A stretch of 64,000 nt of DNA from positions 85,108,824 to 85,172,823 of the forward strand of contig NC_037092.1 in NCBI RefSeq assembly GCF_002994745.2. Reading direction: 5' to 3'. The stretch is from Rosa chinensis (taxonomy: Eukaryota; Streptophyta; Magnoliopsida; Rosales; Rosaceae). Both the position numbers and the translations under genes were made by a program. Positions 12,401-23,525 of this stretch are shown here, in pieces (the first letter of the stretch is position 1; every line of letters starts with the position of its first letter). The notes beneath the pieces are model-generated. The model was not told the DNA's origin, made no database searches, and worked only from the letters and a program-made list of their open reading frames with translations.

Positions 12401-12930
12401 GATAATTGAAATAGATAATCTCATCATGACACTTACTTGTAATCCTTTGTATGCCACCCAGAGAAACTAGCCACTTTGTATAAAGCATCATTCCACCGCT
12501 GCACCTTCTCTGATGCGTGTCGCCCAGAGCTTCCATGCTTATTTAAAGCTTCTCCGAAACTCCTCTTCCGGTGCCGAACATCAGAGGGGTCCACATTATA
12601 GAAAAGTGGAAAAATTCCTTTGCTTTCTTCCTTGCACTCACAAATCTTTGTAAGTTCCTCCAAACACCAAGCAGAATCAGCATAGTTTTCCGACAGAACA
12701 ACGATTGCAAACCTTGATTTTTCAATTGCTGCTATGAGAGTGGAAGAAATCCCATCCCCTACTTGAAGATCTTGGTCATCCATGAATGTTTTAATTCCTC
12801 TCTTTTGCAGCCGATCGTATAGATCGGATGTAATACTCCTTCGAGTGTCAGGACCCCTGAAACTCAAAAACAAATCATACATCCACGGACGAGCTGCTGA
12901 TGATGAAGGAACAGATGAAGAGGCATCCAT
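9484..12930 (-). CDS. TIR-NB-ARC-LRR immune receptor with CC-NLR-type NB-ARC
   Basis: Exon 1 is 12930-12437 and exon 2 12340-9484, joined across a 96-bp GTAAGT...GCAG intron (phase 2) for 1116 residues. The TIR domain (about 17-150) keeps SFRGPDTR, the catalytic-type glutamate in SAWCLEEL (about 92) and FYNVDPSDVR. Plant TIR domains cleave NAD and signal immunity. NB-ARC motifs follow: P-loop GMGGVGKTT (222-230), kinase-2 LDDVW (300-304), LTTR, GLPIA, CFLLCCLFPED and MHD (about 515). LDDVW and CFLLCCLFPED are marks of CC-NLRs of the RPS5/At4g27190 kind; true TNLs usually have LDDVD and a different RNBS-D. Leucine-rich repeats fill about 560-1080. Start ATG 12930 was chosen because a pyrimidine tract and acceptor at 13015 put the upstream in-frame ATG (13053) in an intron. 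The frame is undamaged, so it is probably functional. Confidence 0.85.
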
Positions 12931-13013
12931 GTCAACCAATTCTTGATTATCCTGCGACTTTCCGACTATATAACTGAACCAACGCTTCACTCCAAGTCTA
13001 TATTCACTAATGG

Positions 13014-13280
13014 CCTGGCATGTCACAATTACCACAATTATCGCCAATGACATATTTTTGTAATATGCAGACACAGAGAAGAAGAAAAAAGGAGTAAAAA
13101 CCAACGAACAAAAAAGATAAACAAATATTGGAGGACACAACTTATAAAATATCTATGTTTCTAACCTCGAACAACTCCGTTAGCTTCAGCTATTACAGAT
13201 CCACAAGAAAGCTAGGCTTGGAGAGGAGACAAGTAGTGAACAAATCTCTGTAAGCCTTGTGATCAAACAAGAGAGCCTGA
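13014..13280 (-). promoter_or_regulatory. 5' leader of the NLR gene with a leader intron
   Basis: A likely non-coding first exon ends at 13166 with donor GTTAGA. The intron 13015-13165 ends in a T-rich tract and GCCAG. The exon-end context (CTCGAA on the plus strand, near 13166) has a homologue near 60830-60990, upstream of the broken NLR fragment, which supports it as a conserved leader. Confidence 0.45.
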
Positions 13281-13367
13281 TAAAATGGAAGACAGAGAGA
13301 GTTTGAACGGAGAAAAGAGAGACTGAGAGGTTGGGACCACTGATTTTTTTGGGGGTTGGGACCAGTC

Positions 13368-13399
<32 letters not shown>

Positions 13400-13649
13400 T
13401 ATGACCCGAAAAAAAAAAAAAAAAAAAGTCTATTTTTCATCGTCAAATAATTCGTACCATTGCCTATGAGAATGTCTGGTTTTTCTTTAGTTAATCACAT
13501 TTTGGGATTCGGCTGAAGACATGGCTGTGTGTTTATATTATAATTATACAGAATTACACATGAATTATTTGCTTTTAATTTCAGAAACTTCCCACCGACA
13601 TGTACTCATCCAGATTTACAGCAACTTTTCCGACTCAATTCACTGGAAC
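13281..13649. other. Upstream of NLR gene, simple repeats
   Basis: Contains short direct repeats (tttctact, three tandem copies near 13372-13393) and an A-run at about 13410-13427. No gene. Confidence 0.4.
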
Positions 13650-13800
13650 CAACCAGAGAGCCAATAATTTCTACTATGGCAGGTCTATGGACCGCACAAA
13701 AGGTCAAAGCTTGGGGAAATTATTGGTGCTTATGGGTCCTATGACATCTTGACCTAAAAACATTGACCCTGGGTTTGGAGGACTCTGCTTTTTTTTTTTG
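13650..13800 (+). repeat. NLR-intergenic block A, copy 1
   Basis: Holds aatttctactatggcaggtc, gaaattattggtgct and catcttgacctaa. The same order of words is found inverted at 15171-17103 and direct at 40600-41275, with weaker copies near 48220-48300 and 60690-60790. It sits between the terminal-exon relic of one receptor gene and the leader of the next, so it appears to be the intergenic spacer of the tandem array. Confidence 0.6.
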
Positions 13801-13967
13801 ACCAAAACCATTTTACGTTCTTCCCATCAAGCTTAGCTAGCCATTACACTTGATATCACATCCTTGTAATAAGAACATTTCAATTTAAAAACAATTGAAC
13901 TTATCACTTCACTCTCACTAGCTAGGTTTCTTGAAGGCAGTTGAGATCTCTTTCGCAGGATTGAACG

Positions 13968-14037
13968 TTATGATCCAAAATGCTTTAGTTTGTCTATCGA
14001 CTTTGAAGCCTCAGCTACATCACCAACCGAGGCATAT
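13968..14037 (-). pseudogene. NLR 3'-terminal exon relic (VGDVAEA copy)
   Basis: After an acceptor (gatatcag) the minus strand reads YASVGDVAEASKSIDKLK and stops shortly after. The opening YASV resembles the last residues YVSV of the intact receptor. It would belong to the sister gene whose TIR start survives at 14430-14512; everything between the two is lost. Confidence 0.4.
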
Positions 14038-14429
14038 CTGATATCTCTATCCCTATTAATAAAGGGAGGCATGGTTTACCGTTCACTTTGGTGTCTTTTT
14101 GGAACTTCCCATATTGTTAACGGTAGAGTTATTAAAAAAAAAAAACCATCAAGAAGGTAAATACTGTAAAATACCAAAAACCTTTGAACTTCCTAAATTG
14201 TCCATTGATAGAGATACCAAAAACAAATAAATAACAAAAGCATAGTTGGTTATGATAGTCTATCAATTGTTAATATCGCATTATCGCAACAAGGACCATT
14301 ATGAGTGCACAAGGTTTAGGGGGAACATGAAAGCAAATGTGATGACTTTCAGTTCCAGACTAGGGTGGTTGACCAACCCGATACTGTGGTTTTTTTTTTT
14401 TTCACAAATTTATATTTAATAGAGTAACG

Positions 14430-14512
14430 AGTTTTACGAGTCTCAGTACCCTGAAACTCAAAAGCACATCATACTTCCAGCGACGAGCTGATGATGATGA
14501 AGAGGAGGCCAT
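14430..14512 (-). pseudogene. Truncated TIR-domain start of a sister NLR gene
   Basis: From ATG 14512 the minus strand reads MASSSSSSARRWKYDVLLSFR, parallel to the start of the intact receptor (YDLFLSFRG). Against that gene, one base is missing in the run after SFR, which shifts the frame before the RGxDTR motif. Similarity ends by about 14430 and an A-run (T-run on plus, 14387-14402) follows. No NB-ARC or LRR sequence adjoins it, so it is a dead fragment. Confidence 0.65.
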
Positions 14513-15170
14513 TGGAAACCAGCAAGAAAGAAACTGATATCCAGTGAGAAGCAAAGAAGGGAGGAGACTGAGATTGATCTTGTGAATACGCAATAGTGCC
14601 AACAGATTAAGGAGGTGTGAATATGCATTATGCAATAGTGTCAACAGATAAAAGAGATATAAAGCACCGAATCTTATCTTGTGTTTGATTACTTCACTAT
14701 TCCACGGCCCCATAACAAACTTTTTAAGGTTGAGTTATTTTATTTACACAATCCTAAATTCTTATTAATATACATCTTATACTTAATACACCACTGATAT
14801 AATTCCTCATCCTATTTTTTTTTCACATCCCAATACTATCCAAAGTATCCTCAATCAACATTCTCTAACACTCCACATCAGACTAGAAAAAACCTCTCTC
14901 TTTGATTATCATCTTGACATTATAGTTGAATCTATATTCTCATACACCCATATGAGAACGGGTTAAGTTGAGATTAATGCTCTCATCCCTCTCTCTGTAT
15001 TACTCCTACAACTATAAAGTTGCGCGGCTATAGAAACGAAAGCTTCTTCAATTTTGATTTCTTTTCTGTTTTTGTGAGATTCTTCAATGGTCAATTTAAT
15101 AGAAAAACAATGTTCAATTTGGACCAGGCTATCTCAACTTTCTCTTATTCGATTTTTGGCACATATCAGA
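14513..15170. other. Non-coding with a stray arm fragment
   Basis: No gene. The stretch about 15131-15170 (atctcaactttctcttattc...) duplicates the loop-proximal end of the inverted repeat described below (24870-24907 inverted, 33660-33700 direct). Confidence 0.4.
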
Positions 15171-15226
15171 AGTAGTCCTTCAAAACTCAGGTCAATGTTT
15201 TTGGGTCAAGATGCCATAGGAGTATA

Positions 15227-17024
15227 CAAGGTTTTAAATATCGGTATTTTCATATCTATCGGTACTTTGAAAAAAGGAGATATCGGATATATCGGGGATA
15301 CAGTGTACGAAAATATCGTTTTTGAAAAAAGTCAATTTATTAGAAATTTAGAACTACATATAAATACATATGAATGTAAACTTCATCTACATCTAAAAAG
15401 AGACTCTAGGTGGTTGAAAAGCCGCTCGCTGGTCTACAAAAATGCAATAATCAGACCAAGACATATGACCCATATAGTGCGAATTGTAGTGATGAATATG
15501 ATAGTTATAGATCTCTTTAGAGCTGCCGACTGTTTCCCCTATAAGGGGATAATAAGGATGAACCCAACTAGATGACTGATCATATACTTCTCCATATTGA
15601 TTATATCCATAAGCATCATAACCAAATTGATTGTTGCCTTCATGAGATTCATTTGAGATCCCACAGCGCTCTGTGCCTAAACTGATAGAGTCAAAACTTA
15701 AGGCAATTGAAGAAACATCAGATGGGGTACTTTGATCATCAGTTGCACCTCTAGTCCTCCTCCCATATCGGGTCTTCTCTTTAGCACCATGGCATGATCA
15801 AAATTACCTTCACAGGTAAATTGGAATCCTTCATCCACAGAAGATTGTCCATATTCATATCTTTCACCTCCACCACCTGTTCTGCTTCCACCCTCTCCAC
15901 CATCATCAGAACTATCTGGAGTTGCTGTACCACCCCACGCATCATCACTATCTGAATTATCTTCTGGGTTTTTAACAACTTCTTCAGATAAGACTCTCTC
16001 TACGTTGATTCCAGCATTAGTTGCAGTTTCTACAACTTGTGGAAGATGTCTTCCAGCTTCATCATCGAGGTGTGCAGGCATAATCCAATCATGAAGTGGA
16101 TCAATGCCATTATCAAGCGGCTCGCTTGCAACATGAAGTAGATCTATATAGTTGTTTTCATTGACCACATTATTCTTTGCCTGTTTATCTAGCAGCCGCA
16201 GCTTCATGTTGTAGTAGCAGTATACAAGCTTTTCCAACTTCTGATATGCCAAACGGTTCCTTTGCTTGGTATGAATAATAGCAAATGTACTCCAATTTCT
16301 CTCACACGCAGAAGAAGAAGCCGTTTGTGCCAAAATACGCATTGCAATTTTCTGCATGTTTGGTGCAGAATACCCAAATTGTGTCCACCAATCAGTTGTA
16401 AAGCTACTACAATGAGTTACTACTATAATAGATCAACATTTTCTATTAAAGAAATTATATGTGTGTGTATGTGTGTGTTTTAATGTATACATATACGGAT
16501 ATACCACAAACCTGTATTTTTGGTTTCTCTTGTTTTTCTTGCTATGGTTGACCCAAATGATTCCTTTGCATCTCTAAAGCATACAATCTACATTAACCAT
16601 TTGAAAAGAGAAGAAAAGGGAAGAAAAGGTGGGGAGGGCCGGAGGGGACGACAGAAAAGAGGAGAAAATGGGAGAAAAATAGAGAATTGTCGGTTGCAGT
16701 TTGTTATATACTTATATATATTATATATGTTTGATTTTTTTTAGAAGTACTATAACGTAGTCTATATATATAATCATTATTATTATTTTTTTTTATAACG
16801 TAGAGAATTACTCAGTTTTTTTTTTTTTTTTTAACCTCAAATTTTACAGATATTTCTTCACTTTATCGGGATATATCACAAATATCTAATATATCGGGGA
16901 TATTTGACGATGTCGGAGAAATTTCGCAGAAACGGTGACAGATAAGATATTTACCCCCATAAATATATCGGTCCGTCGAAAAAAGGAGATATCGGGGGAT
17001 ATATCGCAGAGATTTTGAACCTTG
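15227..17024 (-). mobile_element. hAT-type DNA transposon, internally deleted (hAT-1)
   Basis: Both sides carry the same 8-bp duplication GGAGTATA (15219-15226 and 17025-17032). Ends are inverted: CAAGGTTTTAAAT on the left and, on the minus strand of the right end, CAAGGTTCAAAAT. Both subterminal zones are full of ATATCGG/TATCGGGG words. A paralogous copy of the flank at about 41224-41235 has the target once and no insert, confirming the borders. It encodes only the transposase C-terminus, so it is non-autonomous. Confidence 0.9.
15698..16357 (-). pseudogene. hAT transposase C-terminal remnant (hATC dimerisation domain)
   Basis: The opening residues hold the hAT dimerisation signature: ASSSACERNWSTFAIIHTKQ followed by RNRL and LVYCYYNMKLR. 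The rest is an acidic, serine- and glycine-rich tail (SDSDDAWGG, GEGGSRTGGGGE), common at the C-terminus of these transposases. The BED zinc finger and the RNase-H-like catalytic core are absent, so it cannot catalyse transposition alone. It lies wholly inside hAT-1. Confidence 0.8.
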
Positions 17025-17288
17025 GGAGTATAGGACCCGATAGCACCAATAATTTCCCGCTTTTACCTTTGCTGGGCTCCATAGACCTGCCAGAGGAGAA
17101 ATGATTGGTTCTTTCGTTCAGTGAACGGAGTCAGCATCCAATTATCGATGGTAAAGTTAAAGTTGGTGCAAACATTGAGGGTCCCCAAAGATTGATTGGT
17201 ATGTGTCGGTGGAAAGTTTCACCTCGACAGTAAATTAGTCATAAATAAAATTTCACCATTACTTTTTTTTAACAAACAATTAAATCCA

Positions 17289-17489
17289 TGTAGAAGTAAA
17301 AATAGATTGGAATTGGTCTACTCATTTCATTCATAACCCCTTTATATAGGGATAAGATTACAACGGAAATATCAATTACATTTATGATACTAAATGCTGA
17401 TTGAGCTGTGATTTGTAATTGCTTGATTCTCTCTTCGTCTATTTCTTTGACGAATAGACGAAGGCACATAATGTGCTTTTCCTTTAACA
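17289..17489 (-). repeat. Copia-1 3' LTR
   Basis: 201 bp. Differs from the other LTR by three substitutions and an 8-bp tandem duplication (around 17449-17460), about 1.6 percent substitution by eye. Confidence 0.95.
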
Positions 17490-17685
17490 CTCCCCCTTGT
17501 GCCAAGTCAAAGACGAAATAGTGCATGAGTTGTTGCCTCACTAAAAACCTTGCCAAGTAACAATAAAAACCCTGTGGGACAAAAATAAAACTTGGTCGAA
17601 GGAAAAGAGCACAACGCACCTTCTACATTTGAGAATGACATGTGTGTATTAGACTCCCCCTGACGTCTACACCTCCCCCTGATAC

Positions 17686-20600
17686 TTACATTAATCTAGG
17701 GAGCTTGGAAAGTCTTCGCATTCCTATGCTTTTCACATGTTTCTCAAATGTGTCCTTAGGCAATGATTTGGTGAACAAATCTGCCATATTCTCCTCAGAC
17801 CTTACTTGATTCATTTGAATCTTGAGGAGAGTCTGTTGTTGCTGATTGTAGGACAACTTTGGCGATATGTGTTTTGTGTTATCACCCTTAATATAACCTA
17901 GCTTCATCTGTTCGATGTAAGCTGCATTGTGTTCGTAAATGCAAGTAGGCTCTTCAGTGGTAAAACTCAAACCACTAGTCCCTCGAATATGTGCAATGAT
18001 AGTTCTTAACCATACACACTCAAGAACCGCCTTATGTAGAACAATGATCTCTGAGTGGTTCGAGGAGGTAGCCACAAAGGTTTGCTTGGTTGATCTCCAA
18101 GATATCGTTGTGTTCCCATTGGTAAATACATAACCAGTTTGGGAACAATATGTGGGTCAGATACGTATCCAACATCAGCAAAACAATTCAAAACGTCATT
18201 TGGCGTTTTAGTATAGTGAGTGGCGTTTTCGCTATCAACATTTCCTTTAGGAATTACAGTTCCATCTGCGGTCCCTCTTGTCTCTCTGTAGGGAAAGAAC
18301 AGTCCCAAGTCAATGGTTCCTTTTAGGTATCAAAAATGTTCTTGATACCACTCCAGTGACGCTGCGTTGGCGCTGAGCTAAATCTAGCTAACAAGTTCAC
18401 TGAGAATGCAATGTTTGGTCGAGTAAATTGGACTAAGTACAATGATGCGCCTATTGCACTTAGATAGGGAATTTCAGCTCCCAACACTTGTTCGTCATCT
18501 TCCTTTGGACGAAATGGATCTTTCCTTGCATCCAAACTTCGACCGATCATGGGAGTGCTAGTAGGATGTGCTTTGTCCATGTTATATCGCCTGACTTTTG
18601 GACATATGCAGACTGGTGGATTAATATTCCACAAACTCGGTGTTCTAGTTCAAGACCTAGATAGAATCGAGTTTTCCCAAGATCCTTCATCTCAAATTCA
18701 GATTTCAAGTATCTCGCAGTTTCTCTTATTTCATCAAGAGTACCAGTTATGACATATTCTACTACAATTTGCAAATCCGGAACTTGTTTTCTTTATGAAT
18801 ACGCAGGGGCATAATTCATCGTTCTTATATCCCTTCCCAATCAAGTAGTCACTTAGACAGGTATACCACATCCGTCTGGATGGTTTCAATCCGTAAAGTG
18901 AGCGTTTCAACTTAATTGCAAACGCACTCTGTGGTTTAGAGTCACTTGACTTGGGTAATGTAAGGCCATTAGGCACTTTTCATATATATCTCTGAATCTA
19001 GATCCCCATAGAGATATGCAGTAACCACATCCATAAGCTACATTTCCAGTCCTTCGGAAATTACTAAGCTAACTAAGTAGCGGAACGTTATAACATCCAT
19101 TACGGGAGAGTATGTCTCCTCGTAGTCAATTCCAGGGCGTTGTGAGAAACCTTGCGCCACAAGGCGAGCCTTGTACCTCAGGACTTCATTCTTCTCATTA
19201 CGCTTTCTGACAAAGACTCATTTATGTCCTACAGGCTTTACACTTGGTGGGGTTAGCACTACCTGACCAAATACCTGTCTCTTTGTCAGAGAATCTAATT
19301 CTACCTGGATTGATTCTTTCCATTTAGGCCAATCTGCTCTTTGTTGACATTTTTCAACAGAGCGTGGTTCGATATCATCGTGCTCTATGATTCCTTGAGC
19401 AACAGTATATATCATCAATGTGTATGGAAGATCTTTCTATCAACTCATACGCACTCTCGTAATCTTTTGAGATTTCTTTGTTCTCTGGAATCATTTCAAA
19501 CATCGGAGCGTCCTCCAGTATTGATTCATGGACATAACTATAATCAGAGACAATCTCATGAGAGAGATTCTATACATTGATGATTGGTTTGTGCCTTACT
19601 CACCCTCTTCTTCCTTGGGTGAGTGTCAATCGAACCAAGTGACCTCCCCCTCTTCCTTGGGGAGCCACGGCCTCAACCACACCTCCACTAAGTGCGGTTG
19701 CAGTGCCTCTATCTGCGGCACCATGCCCTTGTTGGGGACTTCTAACCTTGCAGGCACATTTGCAGCTGGTATATGTGATCTCGTCACTTTTACGATATCA
19801 GTAAACGCATCAGGCATCGAATCTGCTACGTTCTGAAGATCGATTATTCTTTTCACTTCACTTTCACTTTATGAAGTGCGGGGATCAAGATGAGACAGAG
19901 TGGGGACAAACCACGACAATTCCTGTCGCTCCCTTGGAAAATCCTTTTTCCTATCTCCCCCTAATGACGGGAAGACTGCCTCATCAAAGTGACAATCCGC
20001 AAATCTAGCAGTAGAGAGATCGCCTGTCAAAGATTCCAAATAGCGGATAATTGTTGGGGATTCGTATCCAACATAAATACGTAATCGTCTCTGAGGACCC
20101 ATTGTGGTGCGCTGTGGGGGCGCAATAGGCACATATACTGCTCAACCAAATATGCGTAAGTGTGAGGTGTCAGGCTCATATCCAATTACCAACTGGTACG
20201 CAGAAAATGGTTGGCTAGCTGTGGGTCTTAAACGAATAAGTAAAGCTGCGTGCAATATTGCATAACCCCAGGCAAATATAGGCAGGTTGGGGCGCATAAC
20301 CAATGCCCTAGCCACCATCTGTAGCCTTTCGATGGTGGCTTCTGCGAGACCATTTTGTGTATGCACATGGGGTACAAGATGCTCTACATCAATCTCGATA
20401 GACATGCAATAATCATCAAATGCTTTTGATGTAAACTCTAACGTTATCAAGCCTTATAGACTTGATGAGGTGATCAGGGTGGTGAGCCCTTAAACGTATA
20501 ATCTATGCTAGGAGTTTTGCAAATGCAGCATTTCTTGTGGACAATAAAACGACATGTGACCAGTGTGGCGAAGCATCCACCAGAACCATAAAGTACTTGA

Positions 20601-21406
20601 ATGGCTCATATTCTGGATGGATAGGTCCACAAATATCTCCTTGTATCCTTTGTAAGAATGGAATGTTTTGTTTTGTATCTTTAGCATAGGAAGGTCTCGA
20701 TCCTGTTTTTACTAAAGAGCAGGCTTTGCAAAACGAGTGATGTGCCTTTGAGATAGTCAATGAGGCATAATGGGAGGGAGGTAGTGCTTCTGGTACTTCA
20801 GAAGGTAATGGCTGCATTTGAGCCATACTAGAACCGACACCTTGCAGTGTGGCGGATTCTTCTCCTATTTTTCACTCGAAAGAAGGGATGTCCGTGTGAG
20901 TTCTTTAAAAATACGGATCATCATGTCACTACCTCGGTGCCATAGGCGGTCATGCAAAAGCCTGTATGAGTCAGGGTCCCACATTTCATTGTTGGTGGCA
21001 ATATAGGATTCAATGATCCAAATCGTAGTGAGGTACAGTCCACTAGATTGACTCATAAGTTTCTCTAAAATGCATTTCCTTCCACATTCATTAGAGTTAA
21101 TATCAAGGTATTCAGTTCCATTCTCACGGTGTGTTGTTACATGATAACCGTTGGCACAAATATCTTTGAAACTTAACAAGGTTCGATCAGCTCTTGGTGC
21201 ATATAGAGCGTCTCTGACTTGAACTGTTGCACCATTAGGCAGCAAAAATTTGGCAGTTCCTCGCCCTTTTATTAGTTGTGATAATCCAATCATCGTAGTA
21301 ACAGAGGAATTATAGGCTATTAGTTCAATGAATAATTGCCTATTTCTTAATATTGTGTTGGTAGTCCCACTATCAATTAAGCACTCAAGTTCTCCTCCAT
21401 TCATTC
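17686..21406 (-). pseudogene. Copia-1 pol, broken
   Basis: Recognisable domains in order on the minus strand: protease with DSGTTN and pre-integrase HDRLWHRG (21404-20865); integrase with the CxxC ligand pair, GDICGP and HTQNGLAEATIERL (20826-19869); reverse transcriptase pieces with SLYGLKPS and FYLGLELE (about 19418-18323); RNase H ending MADLFTKSLPKDTF (18308-17686). At least eight frame changes or stops separate these pieces. The number of lesions is high compared with the small LTR divergence, which suggests the copy was inserted already damaged and was moved by proteins from another element. Confidence 0.9.
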
Positions 21407-21769
21407 CTACAAATAAATGGGAGGTATTTAGAAAATATAACTCATATTCTTTAGAGTATTTCTATTTGCGTAGAATGATATTCTTTTCATTCTAATAATT
21501 TTTCTCTAGATGTATCGCTTTACATCTCTATAGTGCTATGTCGAACCATGTAAATATGTGTAGTAAATAAATTTGAATAAATTCAGTGCTTCAGAATAAA
21601 ATTCAAAATTTATTAATAAGCCAACGATAATCAAATCAAGGTCTTGTTCAGAAATCTTATTCATCAATCCATGATTGAAAATAAACTTTAAGACCAAAGA
21701 ATAGTCTAATTAAAAATGAGGCATCATGCCTTCACAACTGTTTTTGGAAAATAAAATGAATAAAGCAGA
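21407..21769 (-). other. Copia-1 gag-pol spacer with splice acceptor
   Basis: Between the gag stop and the protease frame lies about 360 bp of AT-rich sequence. On the minus strand it ends in a pyrimidine-leaning tract and TTTGTAG directly before the protease ATG region. It looks like the 3' end of an intron; no strong donor was found. Confidence 0.4.
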
Positions 21770-22744
21770 TCAGTCAAAATTGAGAGCATCCATTGACTTA
21801 GCAAGTTCCTCTTTGTCATTGGAGTCTGCAACTGTAAGGTTGACGTCTAGGTCATGACCTTCTTCTTCCATATAGTGAGCCACTTGTTCTTTAAACTCTA
21901 TATACCTCTTGTAATTGGCTGCTACTCTGTTGTTTGCTTGGCAGTTCTTGTACCAATGCCCAATGAATCCACACTTATAGCATGGTTCATTGTCAACTCT
22001 TTCCTTTTGCATCTTGTTTCCATGATCCCCATGTCCCTTTCCACGTGGTGCATGGTTGACACGTGAGTAGGGATCAGCACGTCTAAACCCTCTTGCATTG
22101 GAGTTATTTCCACCTTTCATTTTTCCATAATTAGCCTCGGGAATTTTCTTTGTCCCAGTGGGCCTGGCTTTGTTATTCAAGAGAATCTTATTTTGTCTCT
22201 CAGCCACTTGCAGTAGGCTTATCAACTTATTGAAGGTTGTGATTCTTTTGTTGTCATAATCCAACTGATACTGGTTCGCTAGTATAAAAGCTGAATTAGG
22301 AAAGGTGGTAAGAGTCTTGTAGATCATATCATCTTCTGTGATTTCCCTTCCACAGAAATTGAGACGTGCCTTTAAGCGCAACATGTCATTGTTGAAGTCA
22401 TTGACCTTTTTATAGTCAAGCAAGCAGATTCCATTCCACTGAACAGCCAGTCTTGGGAGCAAAGTATCGTGAATGTTCCCAAAACGTCCTTTAAGGGCAT
22501 CCCACAGTGCTTTGGGTGTCTTCAACTGAAGGTCCTCCCAGAGTAGGCTAGGATCAATATGTCGCCTCAGAAAAATTAAGGCATCGGCTTTCACCTTATT
22601 AGATAGTTCATCATCTGTGGGATCAGTAATGGTGGCAGTGTAGTCTTTTGCCCCATAGGCAGTTTCCATATCGGAAACCCAACGATGGTACTCAAGTCCT
22701 TCTGAATCCAAGATGTCAAACTCAGGTCGAGTTGGATCAGCCAT
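21770..22744 (-). CDS. gag: Copia-1 Gag (UBN2-type) with CCHC zinc knuckle
   Basis: An intact frame of 324 residues from ATG 22744. It has the plant Copia gag layout: an N-terminal UBN2-like region (about 10-200, with LWDALKGRFG and QLDYDNKRITTFNKLISLL), a basic Arg/Gly-rich linker, and a zinc knuckle CYKCGFIGHWYKNC (C-x2-C-x4-H-x4-C, near 250-265). The acidic C-terminus ends in its own stop rather than running into pol. Gag forms the cytoplasmic particle and packages element RNA. Being intact beside a wrecked pol is notable. Confidence 0.9.
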   Translation of the reverse strand: MADPTRPEFDILDSEGLEYHRWVSDMETAYGAKDYTATITDPTDDELSNKVKADALIFLRRHIDPSLLWEDLQLKTPKALWDALKGRFGNIHDTLLPRLAVQWNGICLLDYKKVNDFNNDMLRLKARLNFCGREITEDDMIYKTLTTFPNSAFILANQYQLDYDNKRITTFNKLISLLQVAERQNKILLNNKARPTGTKKIPEANYGKMKGGNNSNARGFRRADPYSRVNHAPRGKGHGDHGNKMQKERVDNEPCYKCGFIGHWYKNCQANNRVAANYKRYIEFKEQVAHYMEEEGHDLDVNLTVADSNDKEELAKSMDALNFD

Positions 22745-23525
22745 CTACATAAAACAAGAGAGAAGATATAAATTACGCAGTCATAAAGACATCCACGTGA
22801 ATTATTTTCCAAACGTATGAATTAGATTTCAATACCAAGATTCGTAATGGTCACATTTTTTTTTTCGATGCTATGTGAAAATACTTTATCACAGTAAGTG
22901 TGTGTATAATGCACATGAATTTTCATTATCATGGCAAAATGGAATTTATATGTTGCATTACAAAAATAACTATAACACATTTAATAATAAATAAAACATA
23001 GCATATAAAAATAAATTACATGACATGCTCAAATTGCACAAACATACAACAAAATATATGTTGCATATAATAATAGTAATAATATATCATGCGTAAAATA
23101 AAATATAAACAATAGCATAATATAAAACATGCGTAGGCATAATTTATAAAAGCGTAAATCAAATAAAAACATGCTCAAAATTGCATAAATAATAAAGTAT
23201 AAAGCATGCTTAAAAATAGTATACATAAATGAAAATCACATGCTTTAGATTCCACGAATATATATCACATATATAACAAGCAATAAAATAGCATGCTCAA
23301 AAATAAAATATATAATCATGCTTAAAGATAATCATATAAAGCATAAATGAGAAAGCATGCTTAAAATGATTAATATAATCTAACTAAACATGCTCGAGAA
23401 TTTTATAATAAAAGCATATATAATAAAATCTAAAGCATGCTTAAAAATAGAAAAGATAATTCAAATTCACATGCTTGGTTAAAAATAAATAAATAAATAA
23501 ATAAAACATACTTGATTTCGAGAAA
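22745..23525 (-). repeat. Copia-1 leader, AT-rich CATGCT motif repeats
   Basis: Between gag and the GC-rich leader the text repeatedly uses the word CATGCT/GCATGCTTAAAAATA at irregular spacing (about ten times between 22990 and 23480), mixed with ATAAA words. It is not an exact tandem array. No open frame. Confidence 0.6.

Larger units (their letters stand above)
15171..17288 (+). repeat. Left arm of a large inverted repeat, outer part (interrupted by hAT-1)
   Basis: Minus the hAT insertion, 15171-15226 plus 17025-17288 is the reverse complement of 40482-41275 and 33856-33914 (minus their insertions). Shared words include ccatcgataattggatgctg on the right side and its complement at about 17136-17155. 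The arm continues beyond the Copia insertion at 24697-24907. Confidence 0.75.

Noticed and set aside
12931..13053. Upstream start giving the receptor a hydrophobic N-terminus (MSLAIIVVIV)
   Set aside because: A T-rich tract and the first AG (acceptor near 13015) place this ATG within a likely leader intron, so ATG 12930 is preferred. It remains possible if that intron is retained.
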